From Phoma sp. XZ068 (taxonomy: Eukaryota; Ascomycota; Dothideomycetes; Pleosporales; Didymellaceae): 64,000 nucleotides of DNA. The position numbers and the translations under genes are program-made. Numbering within the stretch: the stretch's first letter is position 1; every line of letters starts with the position of its first letter. The DNA lies in assembly GCA_004835665.1 (NCBI GenBank), contig RBKR01000001.1:2294001-2358000 (forward strand), in the 5' to 3' direction. The notes below the pieces were generated by a model. The model worked only from the letters and a program-made list of their open reading frames with translations, was not told the DNA's origin and did not search any database. Below are positions 51,950-63,212 of the stretch, piece by piece.

Positions 51950-52054
51950 ATCGCATAATGCTTGCATTGGAGTTTTTGTGAATGTTATTGAGCGCTTGTT
52001 TCGAGATACCTTATACTGTACATTGCAATAGATGCAACATAGATACAATGATCC

Positions 52055-52957
52055 ATGTCTTTTTCCACACCCAGCCTTCCTTCCAACACTGCCAAGTGTC
52101 CGTGCGCAACCTTGAACCAGGTGTGTTCTCTCGCTGACCTCGTCTCACCACTTGCAACAATGTCAACCGCACCAAGTCCTCACCTTCTAAGAGTTCCACG
52201 CGAGATACGCGACCAAATCTACAGCTATGTTCATCATCAAGTCAACCTATCCAGCATCCTCTTGTCTGGCCAACCGCATATCGAGCTGAACAATGCCCCT
52301 TGCGTGGAGTTGCTACTTGTTCACTCTCGAATCCATGATGAGTACCTTCAAAGCGACTGTTTCAAAAATCTATCGCTTGACTTCGAACTCCTCATAACTC
52401 CGCAGACCGCGTTTCCGGGGCTACGCGTGCAGGGAACCAGCACCGCGGATACTGCTGCTCTGGCTCGAGTTCGACGCATGAACCTACTCATAACGTTGAC
52501 CAAGAATCTGGACATGTATCTGGTCATGACACACCTCTTATCGTTTCTACCATCTCTCAGTACTCTGCGGTATACTCACAAATGTCTCGTCGGTACAGTG
52601 TCAACTAGGTACGCTAGTATAGGCCCCGCTAACATTCCGACGCCTACTTATCAGCCGCCTCTGCCGCTTGTGTTTCCTGGATTGACGTTGGCTCGTACCG
52701 AGGAGGTTCAACGCGTGCCGTACCATTATCCTGGAATTAGCTCTCTCGTTGTAAGCTTTGTGCACGAAATCCGTGTTTTTGAATATACGAGCACGATATC
52801 GAAGGATTCTCAGAGCCTGGATAAGGTAGATGCGTGCTTGGATGCGGAAGACTATCTAGAAAGCACGACAGAGAATGATTTATACGGACCGCTGGTGATA
52901 CCGCCTGAGGGGGAGACTATTCAATTCCCTCCCCCGAGTCGCATGGACGCCACGTGA
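52055..52957 (+). CDS. LPREIR-family protein
   Basis: A single exon of 300 residues from ATG 52055. ATG 52160 (MSTAPSPHLLRVPREI, 265 residues) is equally plausible, because paralogues begin about 10 residues before the motif. The N-terminal block is LLRVPREIRDQIYSYVHHQV. The second block is NNAPCVELLLVHSRIHDEYL, closest to that of the broken copy at 37247-38149. A mid-region of helices and a short acidic C-terminus follow. There is no signal peptide, membrane helix or catalytic motif. It begins only 105 bp after the nitrate transporter, on the same strand, so it may share that gene's terminator region. Confidence 0.75.
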   Translation: MSFSTPSLPSNTAKCPCATLNQVCSLADLVSPLATMSTAPSPHLLRVPREIRDQIYSYVHHQVNLSSILLSGQPHIELNNAPCVELLLVHSRIHDEYLQSDCFKNLSLDFELLITPQTAFPGLRVQGTSTADTAALARVRRMNLLITLTKNLDMYLVMTHLLSFLPSLSTLRYTHKCLVGTVSTRYASIGPANIPTPTYQPPLPLVFPGLTLARTEEVQRVPYHYPGISSLVVSFVHEIRVFEYTSTISKDSQSLDKVDACLDAEDYLESTTENDLYGPLVIPPEGETIQFPPPSRMDAT

Positions 52958-53198
52958 GCGTTCAGGACGTTAGGATGTTAGGACGTCATTGAAACTGCCT
53001 GTCATGGAGACCTTGAGATTGCCAGGGGCGGTGTCTGAACTGTACGAGTTTCCTGACGGATGAGTGGAAGCGTTGTAACCAGGCTGGCAGGTCTAAGCAA
53101 ACACATTGCGATGCCCTGACCTAATGTTCCCCAAACCTCGAAAAAGTTGTGATACTTCTCTATTTTCAGTCTACGTTTAACGTTGCCGAGTACAGACT

Positions 53199-55990
53199 CT
53201 ACTTCCGCCAGTACGTCTGCACAAACTCGTGCGCCCAGTCAATTACCCCCGCCTTCCAATCTCCCATACTTTCCTCCACAAGTCGCTCAAACATCTCCGC
53301 CGCCTCACCCTCGCTCTTCCCTATCCACATCCTCTCCTGGACCTTCCGTACCGAACCCTCGCGCTCGACCTTGATATCGGGGATATTCGCGCCTTGCATG
53401 AGCGCAAACAAGTTCAGCAGCAGGTTTGAGGATTTACGAAGTGTAGACCACGCCGTGAATGCGTACTCCTTGAAGTTGAGGTAGTTAGGGTGTGTTGCGC
53501 CGCCCATACCCTCGATCATCTCGCGGCAGAGCTTCATTTGCGGGGCAAAGGGCTTCGGGTCGCGCCCAAGTATGTAGCCAAAGTCGACGTGGAAGAAGGC
53601 GCCGTTGGGGGCGATGAGCAGGTTGTCCAGATGCCGGTCGCCAACACCCAGCAGGTATGTGATGACGCAGTAGCCGGCGCAGGATTTGATGTACGTGTCC
53701 ATAGCCTCTTTCTTGACGCCAAGATCGGCGGATGGGTCAGGGTTATTGGCGCGCAGGTATGCGAGTAAAGAGCCTTTGTGCTTCTGGCATGCGGCGGCAA
53801 TGCTCATTGATGGTATGAATTGGAAGGCACCGGCAGAGGTGGAGGTTGCGAGGATGCGGTAGGGTGTAAGTTTCAGGTCGAGGTTTTCTTTGCGTAAAAG
53901 GCGGTCCATCAGTGTGATGATTTGGATCACAAGCTGGTCTTGACGCAGGTCGTCGCCGTATTTGAAAATGATAGGGTACTTTTGTGAATGCGAGGTGCGG
54001 AAGTTGAGGACCATGGGTAGTAGGGACGACTTCAGCACATTGCAGTCCTCGAGGTCGATACCAGTGATATACACCGATGGGTCAAGAGGGAGGGGAAGGG
54101 GTTCGAAATTCGTGAGTTCGTTCTTGGGGTCGGCAAGTGCTTTCTTGAGGCGGGCAAGTTTGGTCGGGCGATCGCCGCCACCGAAACGTACGTCTTTGGA
54201 GATCTTGGCTAGGATGGTGAGGAGCTCACCTTGACGGCGGAAGGTATTGCGGGTTTCGACGCCTTCGGCGGTCTTTTCTAGCTCGACCATGAAGTCGTAC
54301 TCAACCTTGGCGAAGAGATCGCGGTGCTCAGGCTCCTGGTCGGTGCTCATATCGCTGATCTCGACCATCAGGTACCAATGGAAAAAATTCCCCAGCGCGA
54401 AGCTGTTCGCAGCTCGAGTAACCAGAAAGCGTGCAAGGGAGGAGTCGTCGCCTTCTCCGGCTGCTTCGTACTTCAAAGCTTGTACGAGCTGGAGGAGATA
54501 TAATTGCAGCTCTTCATCATCCGCCTTCTTGAGGCGTTCGACAGCATAGCTTCGCACTACTGGGTGGTCGAAATGAGGACCAAGTAGCTCAAGTGCATCG
54601 TCCACATCGATTTCGGCCCATTTGTCGAGCAATGGAGCAGCTTGACGGGCTTCCCTTGGGTTCTTCCAATTCACACATTTAACAAATTTGGTCAATGCAC
54701 GCTTGTCGCGAAGTAGGAAGTACCTGAACTTCCAGATATCATCTCTTTCGTGTGATGTGATTTCCTCGAGCGGACCCTTGGCCATCAGTAGATTCAGCTT
54801 GTCACGGACATGCACGTTAGGCTTCCTGTCTCGGTCCAGTGAATCTGTCTGCTGACTCCGCATCAGCTCACGGTGTTTGTCTTCAGCAGGATTGACTCTT
54901 CGCCCGATTTCAGGATCGTATATCTTGATAAGCCTGCCAGCGTTGGCGTCTCCGTATCCGATACCGTCCACGTCGATACCGGGTCCAAAAGATACTTCCG
55001 GTGGCGGGCGCAACCGAATGTCCGACTCGGCAGGCAGTCGCAGGTCCGATACAGGAGGTGGTGGATATTCGACGTCTGTGAAAACTATGGCATGGTCGAA
55101 ACGAGGGAACTCGATGTCTAGGTAGAACAGCTCCAGGTCCTTGCCGCCTTCACTATTGCCGTTGCTGTTGCCGTTCGTGTCTTTCTGGCGGCTGAGTGCG
55201 GCTGCTTCGGCCTTCAGCGCGTCGCTCCGGATCTTCATCATCTTCTTGTAGACGAGGTTATCGAGCCACGTGTTGGTAGGCAGATCGCCCATCTCTTGCT
55301 TCTTCAGTAGATCCTCCAGTCGCTGCATCTCGGCAATTTGCTCGTCCACTGTATCTTCCACAGCGGGGGCCTTGCGGCTCTTTCGTGCTGGTGGTATCAC
55401 CGAAGGTGTTGTGGTGTTTGACAGGCCATCTGCTGCCTTGTGACGGTGTATTCTACATCGCTGCCTGCCCTTCTGTAGTGTGTTGTCCTTGTCGAACAGT
55501 GGTATGGTGGTGCCGCCGAAGGGTACAGCGTGCATGTTCGAGTCGGTATCTTCGAGTGGCGACAGATCCCACAGGGTGATGGCGAGCTGAGCAGAGGCAG
55601 GCAGATTGGCGTAGGTGACCGGCAGCTCAAGCCACTCATTCCATATGCGCGCATTCTTGAAAGACTTGTAGGCAGTCTGGACGGGAATAGTGAGGGGTTT
55701 ACTGTCAGCCCATATCTGCGCCGTTACATACAGCTCGAAGTGTGGGCTATATCAAATGTCAGTACTTGCTTCTCCTACCTGAAGTTACAACTCACTTAAC
55801 GTTGGAAGCTCGATGCCTCAGATCTGGCCGCCTTAGCAGCACCGAATAGGGTATTTGCTTCTGGTTCCCATCTAAACGGTCTCTATCATCTCTTAGCTGG
55901 CGTTCACTAGTACAGAACAAACGCTTACATCTTCACATGCACCGATAGCTCGGTCAGGTCTAGTGACGTCGCGAAGTTGAAGGCTTCCAT
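53199..55990 (-). CDS. VPS34: Phosphatidylinositol 3-kinase VPS34
   Basis: The class III PI 3-kinase that makes PI3P for endosomal/vacuolar sorting and autophagy, in complex with VPS15, VPS30 and ATG14 or VPS38. Three exons (55990-55929, 55882-55796, 55746-53199; introns 46 and 49 nt, phase 2 both) give 898 residues. Splicing restores the N-terminal C2 domain: MEAFNFATSLDLTELSVHVK, GNQKQIPYSVLLRRPDLRHR, LYVTAQIWADSKPLTIPVQT and LPASAQLAITLWDLSPLED. A helical PIK domain (about 340-530) contains WKNPREARQAAPLLDKW. The kinase domain shows IIFKYGDDLRQDQLVIQIIT, the catalytic GVGDRHLDNLL, the activation-loop HVDFGYILGRDPKPF and the C-terminal helix DWAHEFVQTYWRK that contacts membranes. The long ORF alone starts after the C2 domain. 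It is divergent with NSE4. Confidence 0.95.
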
Positions 55991-56368
55991 CGTGAGCGAT
56001 ATAGAAGCTACTACCGCAATCCATGGGCGCACAACATCAGGCAAGCTTCACCGAACGACCGAACGTTGTGTTGGCACGTGGACAGTGCACCGAGACAGTC
56101 GTTCAGTTGAGGTCACGGTCGATCAGATGCGCGAAACGTGGGGTGGGGGCTTGAGCTTGAGCCACACGGCTGCCCTGCTGCTCCACTGATTGACAGGGGT
56201 ACGCGTTAAAGCGCTGACACGTGATCGATGACGGATCGCACTCCCTCGCGAAACCGCGCTAAGCAAACGGGAACGGCAACCGCGTTCTGGCCGTCAATCC
56301 GCATATAGCGTGTCTCGACGCCGAATATCAACACCGCTCCTTCGTGGTTTGCCCTCACTTGTGCCGAG
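55991..56368. promoter_or_regulatory. Divergent region VPS34 / NSE4
   Basis: 378 bp between start codons. No TATA box is evident. Confidence 0.4.
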
Positions 56369-57976
56369 ATGGCACGCCTCAATACGCATTTGTCTGCGAC
56401 ACCACAGCAGACACGCTCGTCAACTGTCGATTCCTTGTACCGCGACCCCTCAGTCGCGCCTCAACATGCAGGCAACGCGCGCGGCTCCACATATTCTGTT
56501 TTGAGTCCCTCTCAATCATCAGACAAGGAAAACATGGCCTCAGAGTCACGCGAGAATACACCACAGCCAGCCAAACGACGAGGCCTCAGTGGCGCGTCAG
56601 GAAGGATACCCACGCCAGACACAGGCTCCACTAGCGGTGACGCAGGCAGTAAGCGCAGAAGGACGGATGAATACAGCATGAACGGTGCATCTGAAATATA
56701 TGAGGATGAAGGCGAAGAGGAAGATGAGGATGCTGGACCAGAAGACCAAAGAGAGGCGACTATACAGCCTGAGGACGATGAGGATAGCCAGAGCAAATTC
56801 TACAATCCCAACCAGAACCCTGAGAAGCGCCGGGAAGTTCGTTACCAGCTGCGCGACAATCATCGTCAGCTAGAGGGTAGGGACTCCAAAACGATTTGGC
56901 CTAGACCAAGAGCTAATAATACTAGAAAACCGCGGCGAATTCATCAAGTCCAGGAACAATGGCTTGTACGAGCTCCTCAAAAGAAACGACGCCACATTTG
57001 GAAAGGTTCGACAAACGGCAGATGCTACCGTCGACTCGCGATTTCTCGTCACTGCCACTGAGCTCGCAAACACAAAGCTGCAGAATAGTCTACATGGAAG
57101 CGGCGGCGCTGGTATTGATCTCGACCAGTTTGTCTCCAAATGCATATACTTCATGAAGTCTGGCGGCTACAGACATGGCGAAGACGATGCACCAGCGATA
57201 GCGGTTGCAGAAGATGAAGAGGACACTGGTGATGGTCTTGACTGGGCTTTATTCGGGCGACGAGCTTGCTTTCCGAGCAACAAGCGTCCACCTGTGACGA
57301 GCTTCCTCCTTGGGCCCCTGTCTGTTGAGAAAAAGGTCAGGACCACGCAACGGCGAGCAACACAACGAAGAGGACCTGTCGGCCCGGCGACACGACCGCA
57401 CGAGGTCAGAGAGGGCGACATCACGCAATCCGAGAACTCTAACCTCACTCATCTGGTCAAGGGTATCAAGGCGAAGCTAGAAACGCACCTGGACGCTGCA
57501 GCCGAGGCTGCCAGTGACGAACTTGAACAGATACCTGAAGACGAACGGACGGACGAGGATTATTCTGCTGCATTTGCCCGGCATCGCGTTGCCCAGACAC
57601 CGGAGGGGGAACCTGCCGTCCACTTGTTTGACTTTGCTATCAATCCGCGCGACTTTGGGCAAACAGTCGAGAACTTGTTCTACGTCAGCTTCTTGGTGAG
57701 AGAAGGGAATGCACAGATCGTCAAAGATGATGATGGCCTGCCATTGCTCGGTGAGTCCATAGCTGCCCAATCCTGACCGCCCTCTAACCCTTCACAGCGC
57801 CCGCCGCACCACGAGGCGTATCAGAGCAGCGTGACCAAGGTGCACATAAACACCAAGCTGTGTTTAGTATCGACTATCCAACCTGGCAGATGTTCAAAAG
57901 AGCGTACGACATCAGAGAATCCCTGATACCACACCGTGTACAAGAGGAGGACAACGGCGGTTCTCGATGGTACTGA
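56369..57976 (+). CDS. NSE4: SMC5-SMC6 complex kleisin subunit NSE4
   Basis: NSE4 is the kleisin that bridges SMC5 and SMC6 heads and binds NSE1-NSE3, for DNA repair and replication-fork restart in the nucleus. Three exons (56369-56876, 56926-57750, 57798-57976; introns 49 and 47 nt, phase 1 both) give 503 residues. The N-terminal 150 residues are disordered, with acidic runs. The kleisin N-domain follows: RREVRYQLRDNHRQLEE joined by splicing to NRGEFIKSRNNGLYELLKRN, then FVSKCIYFMKSGG and DGLDWALFGRRACFPSNKRP. The C-terminal domain has FDFAINPRDFGQTVENLFYV and, in the last exon, KHQAVFSIDYPTWQMFKRAY with IPHR, the conserved Nse4 C-terminal motif. Two separate ORFs cover only exons 1 and 2. 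Confidence 0.93.
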
Positions 57977-59297
57977 GCTTGACAACACTCCAACGCCCTC
58001 GCCTTGCTACATTCTTCGCGCAAATTGCTGCCCTCCGCACATTTTCTGGCTCTGTTCGCCGTAAGCATGGGGACAGTACCCAGTACTGATACTCTGACGC
58101 ATTATTTTGGCTTTAAAGCATAGCGCACGCCTTTTTTGTATGATACCATGACAGGCCGATTTTTCCTGTACTTTAGCTCTTTCATATCGTTCGATACCCC
58201 AGATCTCATACCCTTTTTATTGGGAACTTCTACGTGGCCTATATAGACTTCGATGGGTGACTCTTTGCACCGCAATATTAAGCATACTGCTCACGTTTGA
58301 TATGGATTAGCGATTTCGTTCATGATCTTTTGAGAACGACTTTGGACTTTAAGGCGAAACAATTTGTTGTAGACGGAATGTATCTTGACACACAAAGCTT
58401 CCAGTCATACCTTGACGTGAGAAATTTTCCAGCACATGAGGAAACAAGTAGCTTCACCGTAGGGTGTCCATTTTAGACTACTTCTCGGGCAGGCGAAAGA
58501 GATGTTGAAGAACTGTGTAAAAGAAGACAGCTTACTATGCATTCTGCGTGGTTCTAATTCAGCTGTTGATTTTAGAACAGAACATGAAATGGGTGATATT
58601 GAGCTTTTGCTGGCTTGCAGATGTTGGTAGGTACAAATATCCCGACCGTATTTGTTGGTTGCCTTTTGATTGTTTCAGTGTACCAAAACAGAACATGCAA
58701 AGTTTGGATCTTTTCTTGACTTCTGAGGCTGGTGGTAGGTATGTTGCAAAAGGGAGGATGCAAGTCCATCAGCGGAGCTTTTGTGCATTTTGCGTATTTT
58801 GGGTGAGCCCGGCAACCGTCGTTTTGCACAATCAATTTTCGGTGCTACCTTTGTGGATCATAAGATGAGTGGAAGTTGGAAGACGAACTGGTAAAGTGCG
58901 ACTTTTACATCCAACAAGAGCAGTGGATCATGTAATGTTTCTTCGTGGCTTTGGCCGTGCTAGAGATTATGTATTTGTCCAAAAACAGCAGGCAGAGTAG
59001 ACAAATGCGATTTTGACTTTGTCATGGCCTCTTCAAGGCAAACACATACACATTGGTAGTCTTGGTCTTCAGCCCTGAGTCGAAAGCATGCTGAAAAGCA
59101 ACACAAACAGCAGAACAACGACCAGAATTAGGTAGTCAGAATTAGTTGTTGCACACATGCATCTTGTCATTCAATTTTTTGAAGCACGTATGTTTAGGTA
59201 GGTAGAATGTGGGGTCATTGCTCAACGCTGTTTTTGAAGTCTTTTGTACACTATAGGGTTTCAATATCACATGAGTAGATGTGGGACCTCATGCAAG
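57977..59297. other. Convergent intergenic region NSE4 / CVNH-LysM
   Basis: 1321 bp, AT-rich with T-runs. No gene supported; the ORF at 58548-58868 has no recognisable content. Long for a region between two 3' ends. Confidence 0.45.
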
Positions 59298-60356
59298 CTA
59301 GACAAATTCAAGGCAACCATTCCTGTTACCAATCCTCTCATCGAGGTTGATTGTCCTTGTGTGCCATGAGGGACCCAGCTCAGCCTCCAACTCTTGTCCG
59401 CCACGGCGCAGCTTCACGTTCCTTGCCGAAGCACCGAAGTTGCCTCCACCACGGCTGCCGCCACCAGGCACCTGGAGGTTTTGACCAGGCCAGATCTGGT
59501 CGGGGTTGGCGATGTTGTTGTGCCTAGCAAGCTCCTCGAACGAGCAGTGTGAGAACCTGGCGGCAATGGCGCGGAGTGTATCGCCTTGCTGAACGGTATA
59601 GGTGGATGCGCCGTTGCTGCAGCCCTGCGACCAGCGGAAACTGCCATTGTCGTTCTCGATGATCTTGTTCAAGCTGAGGGTGCTGGATTGGTAGGAGCCA
59701 TCGGGGCGACGGCACTGGGCGTGGAGGTTGTAATCGCCGTGGGCATCGAGACGGATGTCACTCGAGGAAGCGGTGAAGTTACCGCCGAAGTCGCCGCGAG
59801 AGCGCTCGTCACCGCTGTTGCGACGTTCGTGGTGCTGAGGTGGTGGGCCGCCATGATGTTGCTGGTTGTACTTCTGCTGCTCCTCTTGTTGCTTCTCCCA
59901 CTTCTTCTTCTCATCGCGATCGTCTTTCCAATCTGACACGGCGTCTTGTGCCTTGTGCCCTGCGAACGCACCGCCGATGGCGCCAATGATAGTACCTGCG
60001 GTACCGTGGCCTGCTTGGCCGCCTAGCTTGTGGCCACCGAAGGCACCAGCTGCACCGCCAGCAATACCACCCATAATGCCGCGGTCGCCCTCTGGGTTGC
60101 CCTCACCATTGTATTGGTTCTGGTAGCCCTGGTTGTGCGAGTTGCGACCTGAATTCGAAGAGTGGGATGCAGCGGAGGGTATTTGCTGGTACTGAGGAGG
60201 CTCCTGACCGTAGCCTCCCGGGCCACCACCATACTGCTGTTGGCCATAGCCGTTGTTCTGGCCCTGGCTGTAGAACTCGCTGGCCTCCCCACGGTGTTGC
60301 TGCTGACCGTAGCCACCGCCGTTGTTATAGTTGTCCTGGCCTTGGTTGTAAGACAT
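59298..60356 (-). CDS. CVNH-LysM lectin with N-terminal glycine-zipper domain
   Basis: A single exon of 352 residues; ATG 60356 (MSYNQGQDNYNN) is used because the longer frame opens on a non-ATG-like leader. Residues 1-90 are Gln/Gly/Asn/Tyr-rich and disordered. Residues 93-145 are a glycine zipper (GIMGGIAGGAAGAFGGHKLG, then GTIIGAIGGAFAGHKAQDAV), as in membrane-associating Gly-zipper proteins. After a charged linker comes a cyanovirin-N homology domain split in two: FTASSSDIRLDAHGDYNLHA to GSFRWS (about 192-243) and NFGASARNVKLRRGGQELEA to NGCLEF (about 306-351). A LysM domain sits between the halves: TYTVQQGDTLRAIAARFSHC and PDQIWPGQNLQVP (about 252-297). This is the architecture of the known Magnaporthe CVNH-LysM lectin, which binds mannose-type and chitin-type glycans. 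There is no signal peptide. Confidence 0.9.
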   Translation of the reverse strand: MSYNQGQDNYNNGGGYGQQQHRGEASEFYSQGQNNGYGQQQYGGGPGGYGQEPPQYQQIPSAASHSSNSGRNSHNQGYQNQYNGEGNPEGDRGIMGGIAGGAAGAFGGHKLGGQAGHGTAGTIIGAIGGAFAGHKAQDAVSDWKDDRDEKKKWEKQQEEQQKYNQQHHGGPPPQHHERRNSGDERSRGDFGGNFTASSSDIRLDAHGDYNLHAQCRRPDGSYQSSTLSLNKIIENDNGSFRWSQGCSNGASTYTVQQGDTLRAIAARFSHCSFEELARHNNIANPDQIWPGQNLQVPGGGSRGGGNFGASARNVKLRRGGQELEAELGPSWHTRTINLDERIGNRNGCLEFV

Positions 60357-61570
60357 GATGATTTGAATAGTCGTAAAGGGGTTATAAGGATGTTTAATCT
60401 GCAAAAACGCAGCTACATATTCCTCACCGGCCCATCTCTTTATATACTACCCCTCCTGCCCCTCTCTGCGGGTCATCATACACGCAGTGTCATCAGTCGC
60501 ATCATACGAAAGTTGTCGCAGCAACAGGCCGACACCGCCACTTTCCGCGACGACTTTGTGGGGTTGAGCTGCGGTCTATCGTCACAGCAAATCCACCTCA
60601 GCCACACCTTAGCCAATAGGGCAGACAATCTGAGACCTGAGGTCGCGTTCTGCGGTCCATGCAGCGGAAGAGTCGGCGTGAAGAGTAGTCGAGAACCGAG
60701 GCCACGTAGCGGCTGCAGGGCTTGATATGCAGGGTTTCCGTGGCGGAGCCTAGCGTCATTTTTATTTTAGATCGCGGCGACAGGAGACTGCCATGTCAAT
60801 TGTACACCTCTTCCATCCCAGCCAACGACTTTCACAGCCTTCAAAACTTCGGAGACGATCGCGAGACTGATCTAACTCGATGAGGATGTGTTATTGGCAC
60901 TGATTGTTGTGCTATGGGCTGTGTATGTCTTTTGTGCGGATCAACGTTCGTGCATGCGGGAGGAAGAACCGTTGACAACGGCGAGGACCCGCAAGGGTCT
61001 GACGGAGACGAAGACGGTAAGTTTCGCTGGGAAGAAAGTGGTAAGGGCGATAGGCGTTTGCTTTTTGTTGCCTTTTCACAGCTCCTCCAATATAGTCTTT
61101 GCCGACCCGGAATTTTCTCGTCTCAACGCCGCTTTTCCCCTTCCTTCTATGTCCAGTCTTCCTCTGCGGCTACCTCGCCTTCATTTGCTGCAGCTTGCGG
61201 CGATTCTTAAAAGCTTGCACGCTGGGAACTCGTGTGTTCTGCATTACAGCGAAGAGGAGATACGCAAGCAGAGGCGTATGGCTTCGGAAATGCGAGGATA
61301 ACCTTGCAATGTGCTGCTTTGTACATTGCGGCTTCCGGTCCTGGACCTTGTCTCGTGGCTCAGATCCTCGAATCATGATGGACCTGAGGCTTCAGGCCGT
61401 TCTGTGACCGGCTCGGCAAGCTCTGGCTGTCAAGGTAAGGTATGGCGAGCGTGCACGAACTTATTTTGCAAGTAGTGTTTCACCGCCTATCCCTCCCGAG
61501 CACGTGACTGCTGCGCTGCTTATCTTTAGTTAACGGTAAACCTCTGCTATTTCCAGTAAAATTACAGACA
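60357..61570. promoter_or_regulatory. Divergent region CVNH-LysM / LPREIR gene
   Basis: 1214 bp. The CVNH-LysM leader includes CT-rich sequence around 60430-60470, with TATATA at 60443. ORFs near 60888-61301 show hydrophobic starts but no family and no consistent frame between strands; not called. Confidence 0.4.
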
Positions 61571-62692
61571 ATGGATTCAGATGCTCTCCAGCAACATGGC
61601 ATCAAGCGCACATTTGCCCGAATGGATTCGCACCAGGATGAGATCGTACATCACGACTTCAGTTGTCCACCAGTAGCTGCTGCGGTCACTTCCACCCTGA
61701 TTATGGCCAATACTGGGACTCTCCACCTGCTTCGACTTCCCCGTGAAATCAGAGATCAAATCTACTCCTACCTTCACCAGCCTCTCAGGATGAGATGGGA
61801 ACTCAACAAGCATGATGTTCATTGCGCAGTCATTGAAGTACCTAAAGCCCCGATCTCTGCTTTGTTTCGAACATGCACACGCCTGCACGACGAATACCGG
61901 AATTCACGATTGCTATGTACTCTCGCTGCGACGATTTCAACAACACGAGCAACGAATCATGAGACGGCCTCTTTAACCGACCTGCAGTGCCACGCCGTCG
62001 AAGCCTCAGTTATTATGCATGCCAAGCCAGCGCCGATTGAGCATGTTGCAACGCTTTTCGCATCTGTCAGAGACCTCACCATTCTGATGAGTAACAAGCG
62101 ATCAATGACCGAAGACTCCACGATTTGGAACGAGTTGCAAACACTCGAATCACTCCTGTCTCCTTTCCATCAAACGTTGTCTACCATCCGGATTGGTATC
62201 CATCAGTGGCAGGACCCGCATCCCTTACAAATGCAATCTCGCTATGAAACGAAAATATACAGAGACCCGAGCCTCAGCACGTCAAAGTTTATGCCAACTC
62301 CAAACACCACATTCATGGGGAAACCGCTTATGCAACAAGCAGCCGGGTATCGTCTGCAACTTGTACTTCTGCAACTTCACCCCTCAGACCAAAACGATCT
62401 GCTTGAGCGCTTCCACCGACACAAGAATGGCGTGTACGTGTACAGCGATGCGACGTCCTCGCAACTTGCGAAGGACGGACTGTATTGGAAGGAGGAGGAA
62501 TTGGTGCGATCGTTCCCGATAAACTGCAGTTGGTTCAATATGCAACGGTCGATGAACCTGAATTTAAGAGACCGGTTCGATGCGTTTGGGGTTACGGATG
62601 CGTGGATCCAGAGCGAGTATGGGCCAAATGCACGGAAGATGATGGAATGGCGGGATAAAACTGGAGTAGGTGCGGTTGAATGGGATGTTTGA
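61571..62692 (+). CDS. LPREIR-family protein
   Basis: A single exon of 373 residues. The family motif LLRLPREIRDQIYSYLHQPL lies about 55 residues from the first ATG. An inner ATG (61703, MANTGTLHLLRLPREI) would give a start like those of the paralogues. The second block is KAPISALFRTCTRLHDEYRN. The middle has VRDLTILMSNKRSMTEDSTI and LSPFHQTLSTIRIGIHQWQD, the family's 'LL..P.L.TIR' segment. The C-terminal region, ERFHRHKNGVYVYSDATSSQ, is more extended than in the other copies. No catalytic motif, signal peptide or membrane helix. Confidence 0.75.
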   Translation: MDSDALQQHGIKRTFARMDSHQDEIVHHDFSCPPVAAAVTSTLIMANTGTLHLLRLPREIRDQIYSYLHQPLRMRWELNKHDVHCAVIEVPKAPISALFRTCTRLHDEYRNSRLLCTLAATISTTRATNHETASLTDLQCHAVEASVIMHAKPAPIEHVATLFASVRDLTILMSNKRSMTEDSTIWNELQTLESLLSPFHQTLSTIRIGIHQWQDPHPLQMQSRYETKIYRDPSLSTSKFMPTPNTTFMGKPLMQQAAGYRLQLVLLQLHPSDQNDLLERFHRHKNGVYVYSDATSSQLAKDGLYWKEEELVRSFPINCSWFNMQRSMNLNLRDRFDAFGVTDAWIQSEYGPNARKMMEWRDKTGVGAVEWDV

Positions 62693-63212
62693 TGGCTGCT
62701 GGTCAGCTCAGGAGTTCGAGGGTCCATTTCTTTCAAGGTAAACATTTTATAGATGTAATGTGCCTTTAGCGTAGAGTTTTTAATGAGACTATTTCCTGCT
62801 CGAACTTTCACGGGGTTCTACCCGTATCGGAAGGTCACTTCATGGAGACAATTCGGCTACGCTGGTATTAGTCAACATTATACTGTGATTTGCTAAGTAA
62901 GTCAGACTTTCATGTGCCACACTCGTTCATGAAAAGCTGTTTACAAAGATATGTGTGTTATCAGATCGGCTTTGGCGTCCGTATCTCCAGTGAAGCGTGA
63001 GTTCGAGTCATTGAATCAAGAAGGGCATCCCTTTGTGAACCCAGAAGGATCCCGCAATGACCTCGCAACATCCCACCAACGTAGAAATTGAGGGTAGGGA
63101 GTCATGTGCGGCGAAGTGATGGTTTGCATAAGTCCTGTATATATGTAGATATGGGCCCTTCGTTACAACATCTAGCAACGAATCAACCCAAAGGGCTTTA
63201 ACAATAGTAAAT
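62693..63212. other. Intergenic region before the right-edge NmrA-like gene
   Basis: 520 bp, AT-rich; no coding signal seen. Confidence 0.4.

Noticed and set aside
55580..55620. Apparent frameshift in the VPS34 C2 domain
   Set aside because: On rereading the bases the frame is continuous (NLPASAQLAITLWD); my first reading had inserted two bases.
60888..61301. 137-codon ORF with a hydrophobic start
   Set aside because: Overlapping ORFs in other frames look equally good, no family match, and the start is not an ATG in good context.
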